A DNA stretch of 64,000 nucleotides, from contig CBDIHP010000018.1 of NCBI GenBank assembly GCA_965279195.1, positions 1-64,000 on the forward strand, in the 5' to 3' direction. Below the pieces are notes generated by a model, which did not search any database, was not told the origin of the DNA, and saw nothing but the letters and a program-made list of their open reading frames with translations. This document shows positions 34,316-42,121 of the stretch, piece after piece; positions within the stretch are counted from its first letter, which is position 1, and each line of letters starts with the position of its first letter. Origin of the DNA: CBDIHP01 sp965279195. Its GTDB lineage: Bacteria > Planctomycetota > Planctomycetia > Isosphaerales > Isosphaeraceae. The position numbers and the translations under genes are program-made.

Positions 34316-35019
34316 GCCGCGAGGTCACGAGGGGCTTCAAGGCGGACCAGGCGGTCTTCACCTCCTTGCCCCGTCGGGCCATCGCCGGCTACCACCTGGT
34401 CTCCCGGTCCTCCGGGCTCTCCGACGCCGACGCCCAGGCCATCTCGACCTGGGCGCCGTCGCACGGCGGCCTCGTCCTCGACCAGTGGAACCGGATCAGC
34501 GTCAATTACCAGGTCCTCCCCAGCCAGAGGCTCGCCCTATCGCGGAGCTGCGAGGGGCCGACCGAGTACTCCGGGCGCGGCAAGAAGCAGATCTACACCC
34601 ACACCCTGATCTTCGACCGCGAGGCGCTGGAACTCTCCGAGTACCAGCCGATCGCGATCTATCGCGCCGCCCTGGCGCTCGGCTACTTCCGGTTCCGGAA
34701 CGAGCCCGAGTCGCTGATGCCGCAGGTGGTCCTGCCGATCGTGTACCCGAAGCGTGACCAGCGTGGCTGGCAGCAGAAGGCGAAGGAGCATCGGCTCCCG
34801 AACATCGAGACGGCCCTGATGACCCTGAACGGGACGCAGTCGATGAAGCTCGCCCACGGCGGCGACCGGATCGTCCTGGCCGAGTACATCCTGTCGCAGC
34901 TCCCCCCCGAATGGCCCCTGCGCGGGAGCTTCTCGACCAGCCTCGTGCCGTCGGCGGTCCGCCCCTACAAGATGACGCTCGTCGACCTCGGGTCCGGCGG
35001 CAGCTCGATGCTGTCCTAA
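34291..35019 (+). CDS. GAP1-N-like GTPase-associated protein
   Basis: The 242-residue protein starts MAAQSVPLSREVTRGFKADQ and continues AVFTSLPRRAIAGYHLVSRS and YTHTLIFDREAL. These words resemble the N-terminal domain of GTPase-associated protein 1, described from comparative genomics of prokaryotic conflict systems as a fixed neighbour of GTPases. Typical GAP1 proteins are longer; this one appears to consist of that domain alone. The ATG lies inside the GTPase gene (25-base overlap, different frame), giving tight translational coupling. A strong hairpin follows the stop and probably ends the operon. Confidence 0.65.
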   Translation: MAAQSVPLSREVTRGFKADQAVFTSLPRRAIAGYHLVSRSSGLSDADAQAISTWAPSHGGLVLDQWNRISVNYQVLPSQRLALSRSCEGPTEYSGRGKKQIYTHTLIFDREALELSEYQPIAIYRAALALGYFRFRNEPESLMPQVVLPIVYPKRDQRGWQQKAKEHRLPNIETALMTLNGTQSMKLAHGGDRIVLAEYILSQLPPEWPLRGSFSTSLVPSAVRPYKMTLVDLGSGGSSMLS

Positions 35020-35046
35020 TCCGCGGGCTCGACACGTGAGAATCCT

Positions 35047-35098
35047 GATCGCCCGCGAGAATCCCCACCGGACCCGGTGAAGGTTCTCGCGGGCGATC
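35047..35098 (+). terminator. 15-bp stem hairpin ending the chemosensory-GTPase cluster
   Basis: The arms 35047-35061 and 35084-35098 (GATCGCCCGCGAGAA and its complement) are perfect over 15 bp, with a smaller CACCGG/CCGGTG stem inside the loop. It lies 28 bases after the stop of the GAP1-N-like gene. No U-run follows. Confidence 0.65.
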
Positions 35099-35230
35099 GG
35101 CGTTTCGGGCCGTTTCCCGGGGATTTTCGACGATTTTCGGGCCCGGCACGGCCGCTGCTTTGGACCTGTCCGGGCCGCGACGATGCAGGTCGAAACGAAC
35201 GGCAAGGACGGCCCGGGGGAGGTCACGACC

Positions 35231-35788
35231 ATGAGCCTCATGCGACGGACAGCGGGATTGCTTGGCGCGACGGCGATCGGTTTCGGGATCCAGGGCGGGG
35301 CCTCGGCCCTGGCCCACGACGACTACGGTTATGGATACGGTTCGGGATATCGCCCCGCCTACGGCTACATCCCGGCGCGGGGGACGGCCTACCGGCCGAG
35401 CGTGCCGCCCCCGCCGATCCCGGGCGAGGTCTGCGATGCGAGGCCTCAGCCCCAGGGCGGAAATTGCGTAGATGTCCGCGACGTGCTGTCGCAGTACGAC
35501 CCGCGCTCGCCGTACTCGCCGGCCGAGCAGCTCGGCAACCGCCCGGGGCAACTGTACGTCGAGACCGGCTACGCCCCGCGTCGGGCGTTGACGCCGGTCG
35601 AGGCCCAGGGGTTCGTCGCCAACCGATTTCGGCCGTCGAGCATCCCGCACCACTTCGACGAGGCGCGACGGGCCGGCTGGCGCGAGGGCGTCCGGTTCCT
35701 CGAAACCGGCCGGCTCCCGCACCACCGCCTCTCCCCCGCCGAGGCAGAAGGCTTCCGCGCCGCACTCCAGCACGCCACCCGCCGGTAG
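35231..35788 (+). CDS. Secreted Tyr/Gly/Pro-rich protein of unknown function
   Basis: The 185-residue protein has a signal peptide (LMRRTAGLLGATAIGFGIQG, cleavage near ALA-HDD), a Tyr/Gly-rich start of the mature chain (YGYGYGSGYRPAYGY), two cysteines (VCDARP, NCVDV), and a C-terminal part with two similar segments, ALTPVEAQGFVAN and RLSPAEAEGFRAA. The repeated xLxPxEAxGF segment suggests an internal duplication. I do not recognise the family. The ATG at 35231 has GGGGGAGGT at good spacing. Confidence 0.6.
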   Translation: MSLMRRTAGLLGATAIGFGIQGGASALAHDDYGYGYGSGYRPAYGYIPARGTAYRPSVPPPPIPGEVCDARPQPQGGNCVDVRDVLSQYDPRSPYSPAEQLGNRPGQLYVETGYAPRRALTPVEAQGFVANRFRPSSIPHHFDEARRAGWREGVRFLETGRLPHHRLSPAEAEGFRAALQHATRR

Positions 35789-35822
35789 GGTGGCACCGCC
35801 CACCGCAAGACTTGCCGACATG

Positions 35823-35855
35823 AATCGCCCCGCATTTCAGCGATGCGGGGCGGTT
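35823..35855. terminator. Hairpin between convergent genes
   Basis: A 10-bp perfect GC stem (35826-35835 with 35843-35852), extendable by three A-T or G-T pairs, encloses a 7-base loop. It is located between the secreted protein gene and the DUF1501 gene, so it may serve both strands. Confidence 0.55.
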
Positions 35856-35968
35856 CCGTTTGGCGGTCGAAGCGTCGGTTCAGCCGATCCGTCCCTCGCA
35901 CTGGCACAGCCAGTGGCAAACGAACTGGCTCCAAACAGATCAGGGGGTTGCCGCGAAGACGGATCACG

Positions 35969-37372
35969 TCAGACCAGGATTTCGCGGACGACCTGGCCTC
36001 GGCTGATCTCGTGGCGGCGGCCGAGGGGGTCATAATACTCGGTGGAGGGATCGACGCCGAGGCAGTGGAAGATGGTGGCGAAGAGATCCTCGGGGCGGAC
36101 CCTGGCGTCCTTCACCTGGGCGGCGAATTTGTCGGAGGAGCCGTGGATGATCCCCCCCTTGATCCCGCCGCCGGCGAGTGCGACGGAGAAGGCGGATCCC
36201 CAGTGGCCCCGGCCGCCGTTGCCGTCGAGCCGGGGGCTGCGGCCGAACTCGGACATGCAGACGACCAGGGTGTCGTCGAGCCGGCCGCGCGCGTCGAGGT
36301 CGGCGATCAGGCCCGAGAGCGCGGCGTCGGTCGGCGGCACGAGGACGTCCCTGAGCCGCGCGGTCTCCTTGGTGTGGCTGTCCCAGCAGGGGGTGTCCGG
36401 CGGCTCGTCGGGTCCGCGATACCAGTTCACCTGGACCAGCCGCACGCCGGCCTCGACCAGCCGCCGGGCGAGCAGGCAGCCCTGGCCCAGCGGCGACTTG
36501 CCATATCGCTCGCGGACCGCGTCGGGCTCCTCTTCGAGCCGGAACGCGCCCCGGGCCCTGGTCGAGGCGAGGATGTCGAACGCCTGCCTCGCGCGGGCGT
36601 CGTGGGCGAGGACGGATCCGCCCGGATCGAGGCGGTCGGCCTGGCGCTTGACCAGTTCCAGGAGGTCCCGCCGCCGCGCGACTCGCGCGGGGGCGAGGTC
36701 ATCGGGGAGGTCGATCTCCTGGATCCGATATCCCTGCGGGGTGAGCTTGGCGTTGAGGAGCCAGGGGTCCTGGGCCCGCCCGAGGAAGCCGGCGTCCTGG
36801 CCCGGCCAGACGCTGCCGTCGGTGTTGAAGATCCGGTGCGGCAGGGTCATCGTCCCCGGCAGGCTGCCGCCGGGGGTGAGAACCCGGCCGGCGAGGGCGC
36901 CGAAGCATGGGGCGTCGTTCGGCGCGCCGGGGTTGGCGTTCTCGAAGTTCATCGGCGCGTGCGGCCGACCCGTGAGCATGTAATAGCCGCTCGACGAGTG
37001 GGCATTGTCGCCGGTGGACATCGAACGGATCAGGCAGAGCTTATCGGCCACCTGCGCGGTCTTCGGCAGGAGTTCCGAGATGAACATCCCCGGGACCTTC
37101 GTCGCGATCGGCTTGAACGCCCCCCGGACGTCCGCCGGCGCGTCGGGCTTGGGGTCCCAGGTCGAGTGCTGGGGCGGCCCGCCCATCAGGAAGATCACGA
37201 TGCATGACTTGGCCTTCGGGCCCGACCCGGCCCCCGCGCGTGCCTGATCGGCGGCGAGCAGCCCCCGCAGGTCGAGCCCCGCCCCGAGGAGGCCGAGCCC
37301 GCCGATCCGGAGCATCTCTCGGCGTCGCAGCCCGTCGCAGAGCCGCGACCTCGCCCCCAGGAGCCGAAGCAT
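35969..37372 (-). CDS. DUF1501 family protein with twin-arginine signal
   Basis: The 467-residue protein opens with LCDGLRRREMLRIGGLGLLG, a Tat-type signal with the usual DUF1501 context. The family landmarks follow in order: KSCIVIFLMGGPPQHSTWDP, ADKLCLIRSMSTGDNAHSSS, the WDSHTKE metal-site region, VCMSEFGRSPRLDG, GRGHWGSAFS and CLGVDPSTEYYDP. These belong to the alkaline-phosphatase-like superfamily; no substrate is known. Unlike most planctomycete loci, no DUF1549/DUF1553 partner gene is adjacent. The gene is alone on its strand, with 104 bp to the next gene. Confidence 0.9.
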   Translation of the reverse strand: MLRLLGARSRLCDGLRRREMLRIGGLGLLGAGLDLRGLLAADQARAGAGSGPKAKSCIVIFLMGGPPQHSTWDPKPDAPADVRGAFKPIATKVPGMFISELLPKTAQVADKLCLIRSMSTGDNAHSSSGYYMLTGRPHAPMNFENANPGAPNDAPCFGALAGRVLTPGGSLPGTMTLPHRIFNTDGSVWPGQDAGFLGRAQDPWLLNAKLTPQGYRIQEIDLPDDLAPARVARRRDLLELVKRQADRLDPGGSVLAHDARARQAFDILASTRARGAFRLEEEPDAVRERYGKSPLGQGCLLARRLVEAGVRLVQVNWYRGPDEPPDTPCWDSHTKETARLRDVLVPPTDAALSGLIADLDARGRLDDTLVVCMSEFGRSPRLDGNGGRGHWGSAFSVALAGGGIKGGIIHGSSDKFAAQVKDARVRPEDLFATIFHCLGVDPSTEYYDPLGRRHEISRGQVVREILV

Positions 37373-37476
37373 GGGCGCCTCGTGACCTGCATTGAGGTTC
37401 TGGATGGATCGTTGAATAAGGTTTGTTGAACAATCGAACTGTAGCAGCCCGACGGACCTGCGGCAACCCCGGGCGA

Positions 37477-39120
37477 TCAGAGGTCGACGATCTCCTCAGG
37501 CACGTCGTGCGTCCGGACCCACTCGTTCCAGCCGGAGAGGCTCTGGCCGAGCGCGCGGCCGGTGATATTCTCCAGCGCGAAGACGATCTCGTGCTTCGGG
37601 AGCGCCCTGTCGTCGCGGAGCAGGCGGAGCAGGGGCCTGACGGCGTGGCGGGAGCCCATCAGGCCGATGGCGCGGATGGCCGAGATGCGGTCGAAGAGGA
37701 GGCGAGACTCGTCGCGGGCGGTCGGGATCAGTTTCCCGAGGAGGATTTGCAGGTCGTCGGGCCGGAGGAACTCCTCGGCCTCGACATCCGGCTGGGCCGC
37801 GACCCAGCGCTTCCATTCCACCAGCAACTCCTGCGGAGTGCGCCCGTAGATCTCGCGGAAGGTCAAGGCGTTGCGGACCTTCGGCTTCAGCCCGGCGAGC
37901 AGGCGTCGGCAGAGGTCGATCCCCCGGGGCACCTCGCCCGAGACGGCCAGGTATTCCAGGAACGCGTGCGACTGCTGCTGGAACTGGGTGAGCCGGGCGA
38001 AGGTCGCGGCGTCCCGCCAGTCCTTGAACAGCCGCAGGGTGTCCTTCGGCCGGAGGTCGAAGTAGTCGGACCCTTCCAGCACGCGCCCGGCCTCGACGGC
38101 GGCCCGCATCCGGCGGTTCAGGGGGACCGCCTCGGCGGGCGATCGGCCGGGGCGCCCGAGGAGCCCCCCCAGGCCCTGCAGGAGCCAGGGGTCGAGCCGG
38201 TTGGGGTGGGTCCGGTCGAGGAGGGCGTAGCCGGTGGTGATCCCGATCTGGCGCCCGGGGATCCAGAGCCGATGGTCTGTGGGTTCGAATGACAGCAGGA
38301 TCAGCCTGAGCGACGACTGGAGCGACACGCCGTCGACGTTCCCGGGGTCGAATTGCAACTTGCGGCAGTACGTTTCGAAATGCTCGCGCTTGCCGAAGCA
38401 GAGGTACCGATAGGTCTCGATGTCCGGCTCGCCGATCCGTTCACGATACGATTCGATCGTTCCGGCCACAAGCCCGGGGACCGTCCTCGCGACCTCGTCG
38501 GCCCCGAACGAGGCGAGTTGAACCGGCGGTTCCTCGATTTCCAGGCTCGGACGCCCCGCGATCTCCCTGGCCAACTCGAACGGCCCGTCGTCCGTCCGAA
38601 GCTGTCGGTACAGGGCCCGGTTTCGCCACACAACCCAACCGACGAGCATTGCGAACAATCCGACCGGGATCCCGATCACCGCGAGCAGGAAGTTGACCAG
38701 GAACGTGCCCCGGTCCCCGCTCGCGGTGAGCCACGTGGCCAGGAGCGAGCCCGCGACGACCACGACGATGAGCGTGACATACCCCCGCCGCGCGGCGGCC
38801 TTCTGCTCCTGTCTCGACAGGAGCGCGTTGCGGCATCCCGGGCAGATCGGCGTTTCCTGATCCTTGTCGGTGGGCGTGAAGGGGGCGCCACACTGGCTGC
38901 ACTCGACCCGCTTGCGGGCGTTCTTCACCGACATTCCGATGATGACGGTGAGGAACAGCCCGAAGAACGAGTAGGTCAGCACCTCCGGCGGCAGGGGCTC
39001 GCTCATGGGGTCGACGGCAATCCGGACGAACGGCACTGCCACGCCAAAGGCGAAGCTGAAGAGCAGGATCGAGAACATCATTTTCCCGAGGCTGAGCCTC
39101 GGACGCGTCCGTTCCGCCAT
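37477..39120 (-). CDS. Membrane protein with zinc ribbon, degenerate gluzincin and HEAT-like end
   Basis: The 547-residue protein has two N-terminal helices (MMFSILLFSFAFGVAVPFV; LTYSFFGLFLTVIIGMSV), a CSQCGAPF...CPGC zinc ribbon, and two more helices (YVTLIVVVVAGSLLATWL; LLAVIGIPVGLFAMLVGWVV). A soluble part follows whose layout recalls DUF1570-type metallopeptidases: ITTGYALLDRTHPNRLDPWL corresponds to the region that would carry HExxH, but no His-Glu pair is present, so it is probably inactive. The end (about 465-547) looks like one or two HEAT repeats (SRHAVRPLLRLLRDDRALPK). ATG at 39120 follows GGAGGGG. It is divergent from yjbQ. Confidence 0.65.
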   Translation of the reverse strand: MAERTRPRLSLGKMMFSILLFSFAFGVAVPFVRIAVDPMSEPLPPEVLTYSFFGLFLTVIIGMSVKNARKRVECSQCGAPFTPTDKDQETPICPGCRNALLSRQEQKAAARRGYVTLIVVVVAGSLLATWLTASGDRGTFLVNFLLAVIGIPVGLFAMLVGWVVWRNRALYRQLRTDDGPFELAREIAGRPSLEIEEPPVQLASFGADEVARTVPGLVAGTIESYRERIGEPDIETYRYLCFGKREHFETYCRKLQFDPGNVDGVSLQSSLRLILLSFEPTDHRLWIPGRQIGITTGYALLDRTHPNRLDPWLLQGLGGLLGRPGRSPAEAVPLNRRMRAAVEAGRVLEGSDYFDLRPKDTLRLFKDWRDAATFARLTQFQQQSHAFLEYLAVSGEVPRGIDLCRRLLAGLKPKVRNALTFREIYGRTPQELLVEWKRWVAAQPDVEAEEFLRPDDLQILLGKLIPTARDESRLLFDRISAIRAIGLMGSRHAVRPLLRLLRDDRALPKHEIVFALENITGRALGQSLSGWNEWVRTHDVPEEIVDL

Positions 39121-39222
39121 GCCGTCCCCTCCGCCCTCGAACACTGCCGTCCGCCGCGCAGGCTGATAGACTATCGCGATCGCGGAATCCGGCAACTGAA
39201 GGGTCGGGAGATCGAGGCACCC

Positions 39223-39645
<423 letters not shown>

Positions 39646-39654
39646 CCCTTTTGG

Positions 39655-39953
39655 AGTGCGGAAGCAGAGGTTCCGCTTTCCAGAGAGCCCCGGGACGCAG
39701 GAACCCGCATCATATCGTCATGACACGTGAATCTGGAGTGCGTCCGCTTGCTGACGCTCTCGCCCGGCGGGAGATTGCTCCCGAGAGGGGACGTCGAGTC
39801 GACGGTTTCGACTTCGGTCGAGGACGCGTGGCAAGCTCCGCGAGAACAGAGCGTCGGCAAGCGGACGCACTCCAGATTCACGTCGAGCTTCGATCGAGCA
39901 CGCGGAGCAAGCTCCGCGAGAACAGAGCGGAAGCGAGCTTCCGCACTCCACGT
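39655..39953. repeat. Large nested inverted-repeat element, family A copy 2
   Basis: The 35-base arms 39726-39760 and 39848-39882 are inverted copies with one mismatch (TCTGGAGTGCGTCCGCTTGC core). Outside them lie GGAGTGCGGAAGCAGAGG (about 39653) and its partner near 39927-39953. Two short perfect palindromes are at 39901-39918 (CGCGGAGCAAGCTCCGCG) and 39927-39944 (GCGGAAGCGAGCTTCCGC). The words GGAGCAAGCTCC and GCACTCCA link it to 443-557. It directly abuts the SDR start codon. Confidence 0.75.
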
Positions 39954-39963
39954 AGGGTCAAAC

Positions 39964-40737
39964 ATGTTTCCATATCGGACGGCGGTGATCACGGGGGCGT
40001 CGAGCGGGATTGGGGCGGGGTTGGCGAGGGAGTTGGGTAAAAGAGGAGCGAGGGTGGGGCTGGTGGCGAGGCGGGTTGAGTTGCTGGAGGAGGTGGCGAG
40101 GGAGGTGAGGAGAGACGGTGCCGAGGCGGTAGTGGTGGGGGCGGATCTGGGGGAACCGGGGGAGGTGAAGAGGGCGGTGGAGGAGGTCGCCCGTGCGTTC
40201 GGGATGGTGGATCTGCTGGTGGCGAATGCGGGGGTGGGGATCCGATCGACGGCGGTTGGGTTCTCGGCGGCGGATGTGGATCGGATGATCCGGGTGAATC
40301 TCTCGGGGGCGGCGCACGCGATCGAGGCAGTACTGCCGGGGATGCTCGCGGCGGGGCGGGGGCGGATCGTGGGGATCAGCAGCCTCGCGGCTTATCGGGG
40401 ATTGCCCGGTTCGGCCGGCTATTGCGCGACCAAGGCGGGGCTGACCGCCTTGCTCGAATCGCTCCGGCCCGAACTGGCCCCGAGGGGAGTGGGCGTCACG
40501 ACGGTCCACCCGGGATTCGTCGAGACGCCCATGATCGCCGGGGCGGACCACTCGCATCCGTTCGTGTGGGATGTCGACCGCGCGGCGAGACGGATTGTGG
40601 AGGGGATCGCCAGGGGGAAGCGGAAGATCGACTTCCCCTGGCAACTGGTCGCCCTGCTGAGTGCGGTCCGGATGCTGCCGGATCCGATCTTCGACGTGCT
40701 GGCTCGCAAACTCGTGCCGCCGCCTTCGAAGAGGTAG
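39964..40737 (+). CDS. Short-chain dehydrogenase/reductase
   Basis: The 257-residue SDR has the cofactor motif TGASSGIGAGLAREL, the NAG motif in LLVANAGVG, a catalytic Ser in GISSLAAYRGL and the YCATKAG pair (Tyr, Lys). Arg in LVARRVE suggests preference for NADP. The last 70 residues (DVDRAARRIVEGIARGKRKI) fit the DltE/YqjQ-like classical SDR group. The substrate is unknown. The first half uses G-ending codons (GGG, GCG, GTG, GAG) far more than neighbouring genes, which end mostly in C. The ATG is only 11 bases beyond the inverted-repeat element and lacks a clear ribosome-binding site. Confidence 0.88.
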   Translation: MFPYRTAVITGASSGIGAGLARELGKRGARVGLVARRVELLEEVAREVRRDGAEAVVVGADLGEPGEVKRAVEEVARAFGMVDLLVANAGVGIRSTAVGFSAADVDRMIRVNLSGAAHAIEAVLPGMLAAGRGRIVGISSLAAYRGLPGSAGYCATKAGLTALLESLRPELAPRGVGVTTVHPGFVETPMIAGADHSHPFVWDVDRAARRIVEGIARGKRKIDFPWQLVALLSAVRMLPDPIFDVLARKLVPPPSKR

Positions 40738-40758
40738 GCGACGGCGACGTGGGCTTCG

Positions 40759-41088
40759 TCAGTGGGGGTCCTGGCCGACGACGATTTGCTTGACCTCGCC
40801 GATGAAGCCGGCGGGGATGCCGATGACGGTGGCGGCGGCGGTCTTGACAACGACGTTTCGGTTGGTGCTCTGGTAATACTCGCGAGGCTGGGAGAAGAGC
40901 GGGTGGCGGTCGACCCAGGTCATGGACTTCGGGGGGGCGGCGTCGACGACGGTCTCACCGTCCACCGAGAGGGCCGGCTCGGCGGCGACCATGCCCTTGC
41001 GCGAGCGAGTCCCCTGGCAGCCCGAGAGGGTGACGGTCGAGAGCAGGAGGAGCCCCACGCCCAGCAGTTTCCAGGGTTGATTACGCAT
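40759..41088 (-). CDS. Small lipoprotein
   Basis: The 109-residue product has a lipoprotein signal (KLLGVGLLLLSTVTLSGC). The mature part includes VDRHPLFSQPREYYQST and a hydrophobic stretch VVVKTAAATVIGIPAGFIGE that could be a short membrane-associated hairpin. It ends VKQIVVGQDPH. No family is recognised. ATG at 41088 is preferred over an in-frame start 39 bases upstream because it places the signal at the N-terminus. It converges closely on the SDR gene (21 bp between stops) and follows the CAP-domain gene on the same strand. Confidence 0.65.
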   Translation of the reverse strand: MRNQPWKLLGVGLLLLSTVTLSGCQGTRSRKGMVAAEPALSVDGETVVDAAPPKSMTWVDRHPLFSQPREYYQSTNRNVVVKTAAATVIGIPAGFIGEVKQIVVGQDPH

Positions 41089-41201
41089 GGGTCCGGCAAT
41101 CCTTTCGGGCGCGGTGAGCCGACCCACCCCGGGCCGGTATCGCAGTCGCGAGCGCCTTCAGCTCAAGCCTAGCCCATTTTCCGGGATGTCAAACCGATTC
41201 G

Positions 41202-41762
41202 CTACCGGAGCGGGGTGCCGAAGTTGACGCACCAATAGGGCGTGCCGTTCTTGCTGGTCGCGTAAGCCATGCCGATCTGGGAAAATCGTCCGAGGATATT
41301 CTTCTTGTGGGGCGGGCTGTTCATCCAGCCGTCCATGAGGACCTCCACGCTGAACTGCCCGAACGCGATGTTCTCCGCCGCGCGTCGGTAGTTGTAGCCC
41401 TGCCCCTTGATGCGATCGAACGGGGTCGAGCCGTCGCCGCCCTTGTGGTCCATCGTCTCGCGGTCGGCCATGTCCTTCGCGTGCTGCTCGGCCGAGGCGG
41501 TCAGCCGCGTGTTGAGCACCAGCTTGGTCAGCTTCGCCTTCGCCCGCTCGGCGTTGTGGGCCTTGAGGAGTTGTTCCAGCGCGTCCTCGGGCACCTCGCG
41601 ATTGCGGCGCTTCGGGGGCGGGTCGAAGGGGTCGGGCGGGTCCTGCCAGTTGTCGGCGGTGACGCGGTAGCGCGGGGCGGTCACGCAGGCGACCGTCGGC
41701 AGCGCAAGCAGGCCGACAACCAGCATCAGAACCGATCGGCCTGCGCGTGACTTCGCGAACAT
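41202..41762 (-). CDS. CAP/SCP-domain lipoprotein-like secreted protein
   Basis: The 186-residue protein has a signal sequence (VLMLVVGLLALPTVAC, possible lipobox) and a CAP domain (about 62-186): LLKAHNAERAKAKLTKLVLN, ASAEQHAKDMADRETMDHKG, GYNYRRAAENIAFGQFSVE, and WMNSPPHKKNILGRFSQIGM. The CAP histidines and glutamates (H in MDHKG, E in AENIA, H in SPPHKKN) are present. CAP proteins bind sterols, lipids or carbohydrates, or act in cell-surface processes. ATG at 41762 follows GGAGG; a longer frame from 41834 runs into the repeat side and lacks a signal peptide. Confidence 0.85.
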   Translation of the reverse strand: MFAKSRAGRSVLMLVVGLLALPTVACVTAPRYRVTADNWQDPPDPFDPPPKRRNREVPEDALEQLLKAHNAERAKAKLTKLVLNTRLTASAEQHAKDMADRETMDHKGGDGSTPFDRIKGQGYNYRRAAENIAFGQFSVEVLMDGWMNSPPHKKNILGRFSQIGMAYATSKNGTPYWCVNFGTPLR

Positions 41763-41852
41763 CCCCGCCTCCGCCCCGGTTCCGGCACGTCCATTTCTAG
41801 GATCGGACGGACCTGCGGAGAGATCAAGTGTCATGGGGCGGGATGGCCTTCT

Positions 41853-42035
41853 GCGCTGGGCGTGGGCCTCCCGACCCCGCCCTTGCCGTCAGAATCCGTA
41901 CCACAGGGGAGGGTCTCCAGACCCGGAGATCAGATGCCCCGCGATGCGAGGCCTTTCCGGATGGGCCTGGAGACCCGATTTGGCGGTACGACGCGGCGGA
42001 TGCTGGGGCGGGGTCGGGAGACCCTCGCCCAGCGC
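41853..42035. repeat. Intergenic inverted-repeat element, family B copy 2
   Basis: The outer arms 41853-41883 and 42005-42035 pair over 28 of 31 bases (GCGCTGGGCG and CCTCCCGACCCCGCCC words). The inner GGGTCTCCAGACCC and GGGCCTGGAGACCC words are again head to head. Order, words and size are those of copy 1 at 1916-2082. It lies between the CAP-domain gene and the rseP stop. Confidence 0.75.
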
Positions 42036-42121
42036 CACGCGGCCCGGCTGGTCCCGGGTTTCCGAGGGCGGAGTGCCAAGGGCAACCAGGATGATGGATC
42101 GCCGTGCGGAGGGCTCCGAGC

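Noticed and set aside
39651..40040. Open frames on both strands across the family A element (39651-40040 plus; 39718-39951 minus)
   Set aside because: The two frames encode similar peptides only because the DNA is an inverted repeat; they are not genes.
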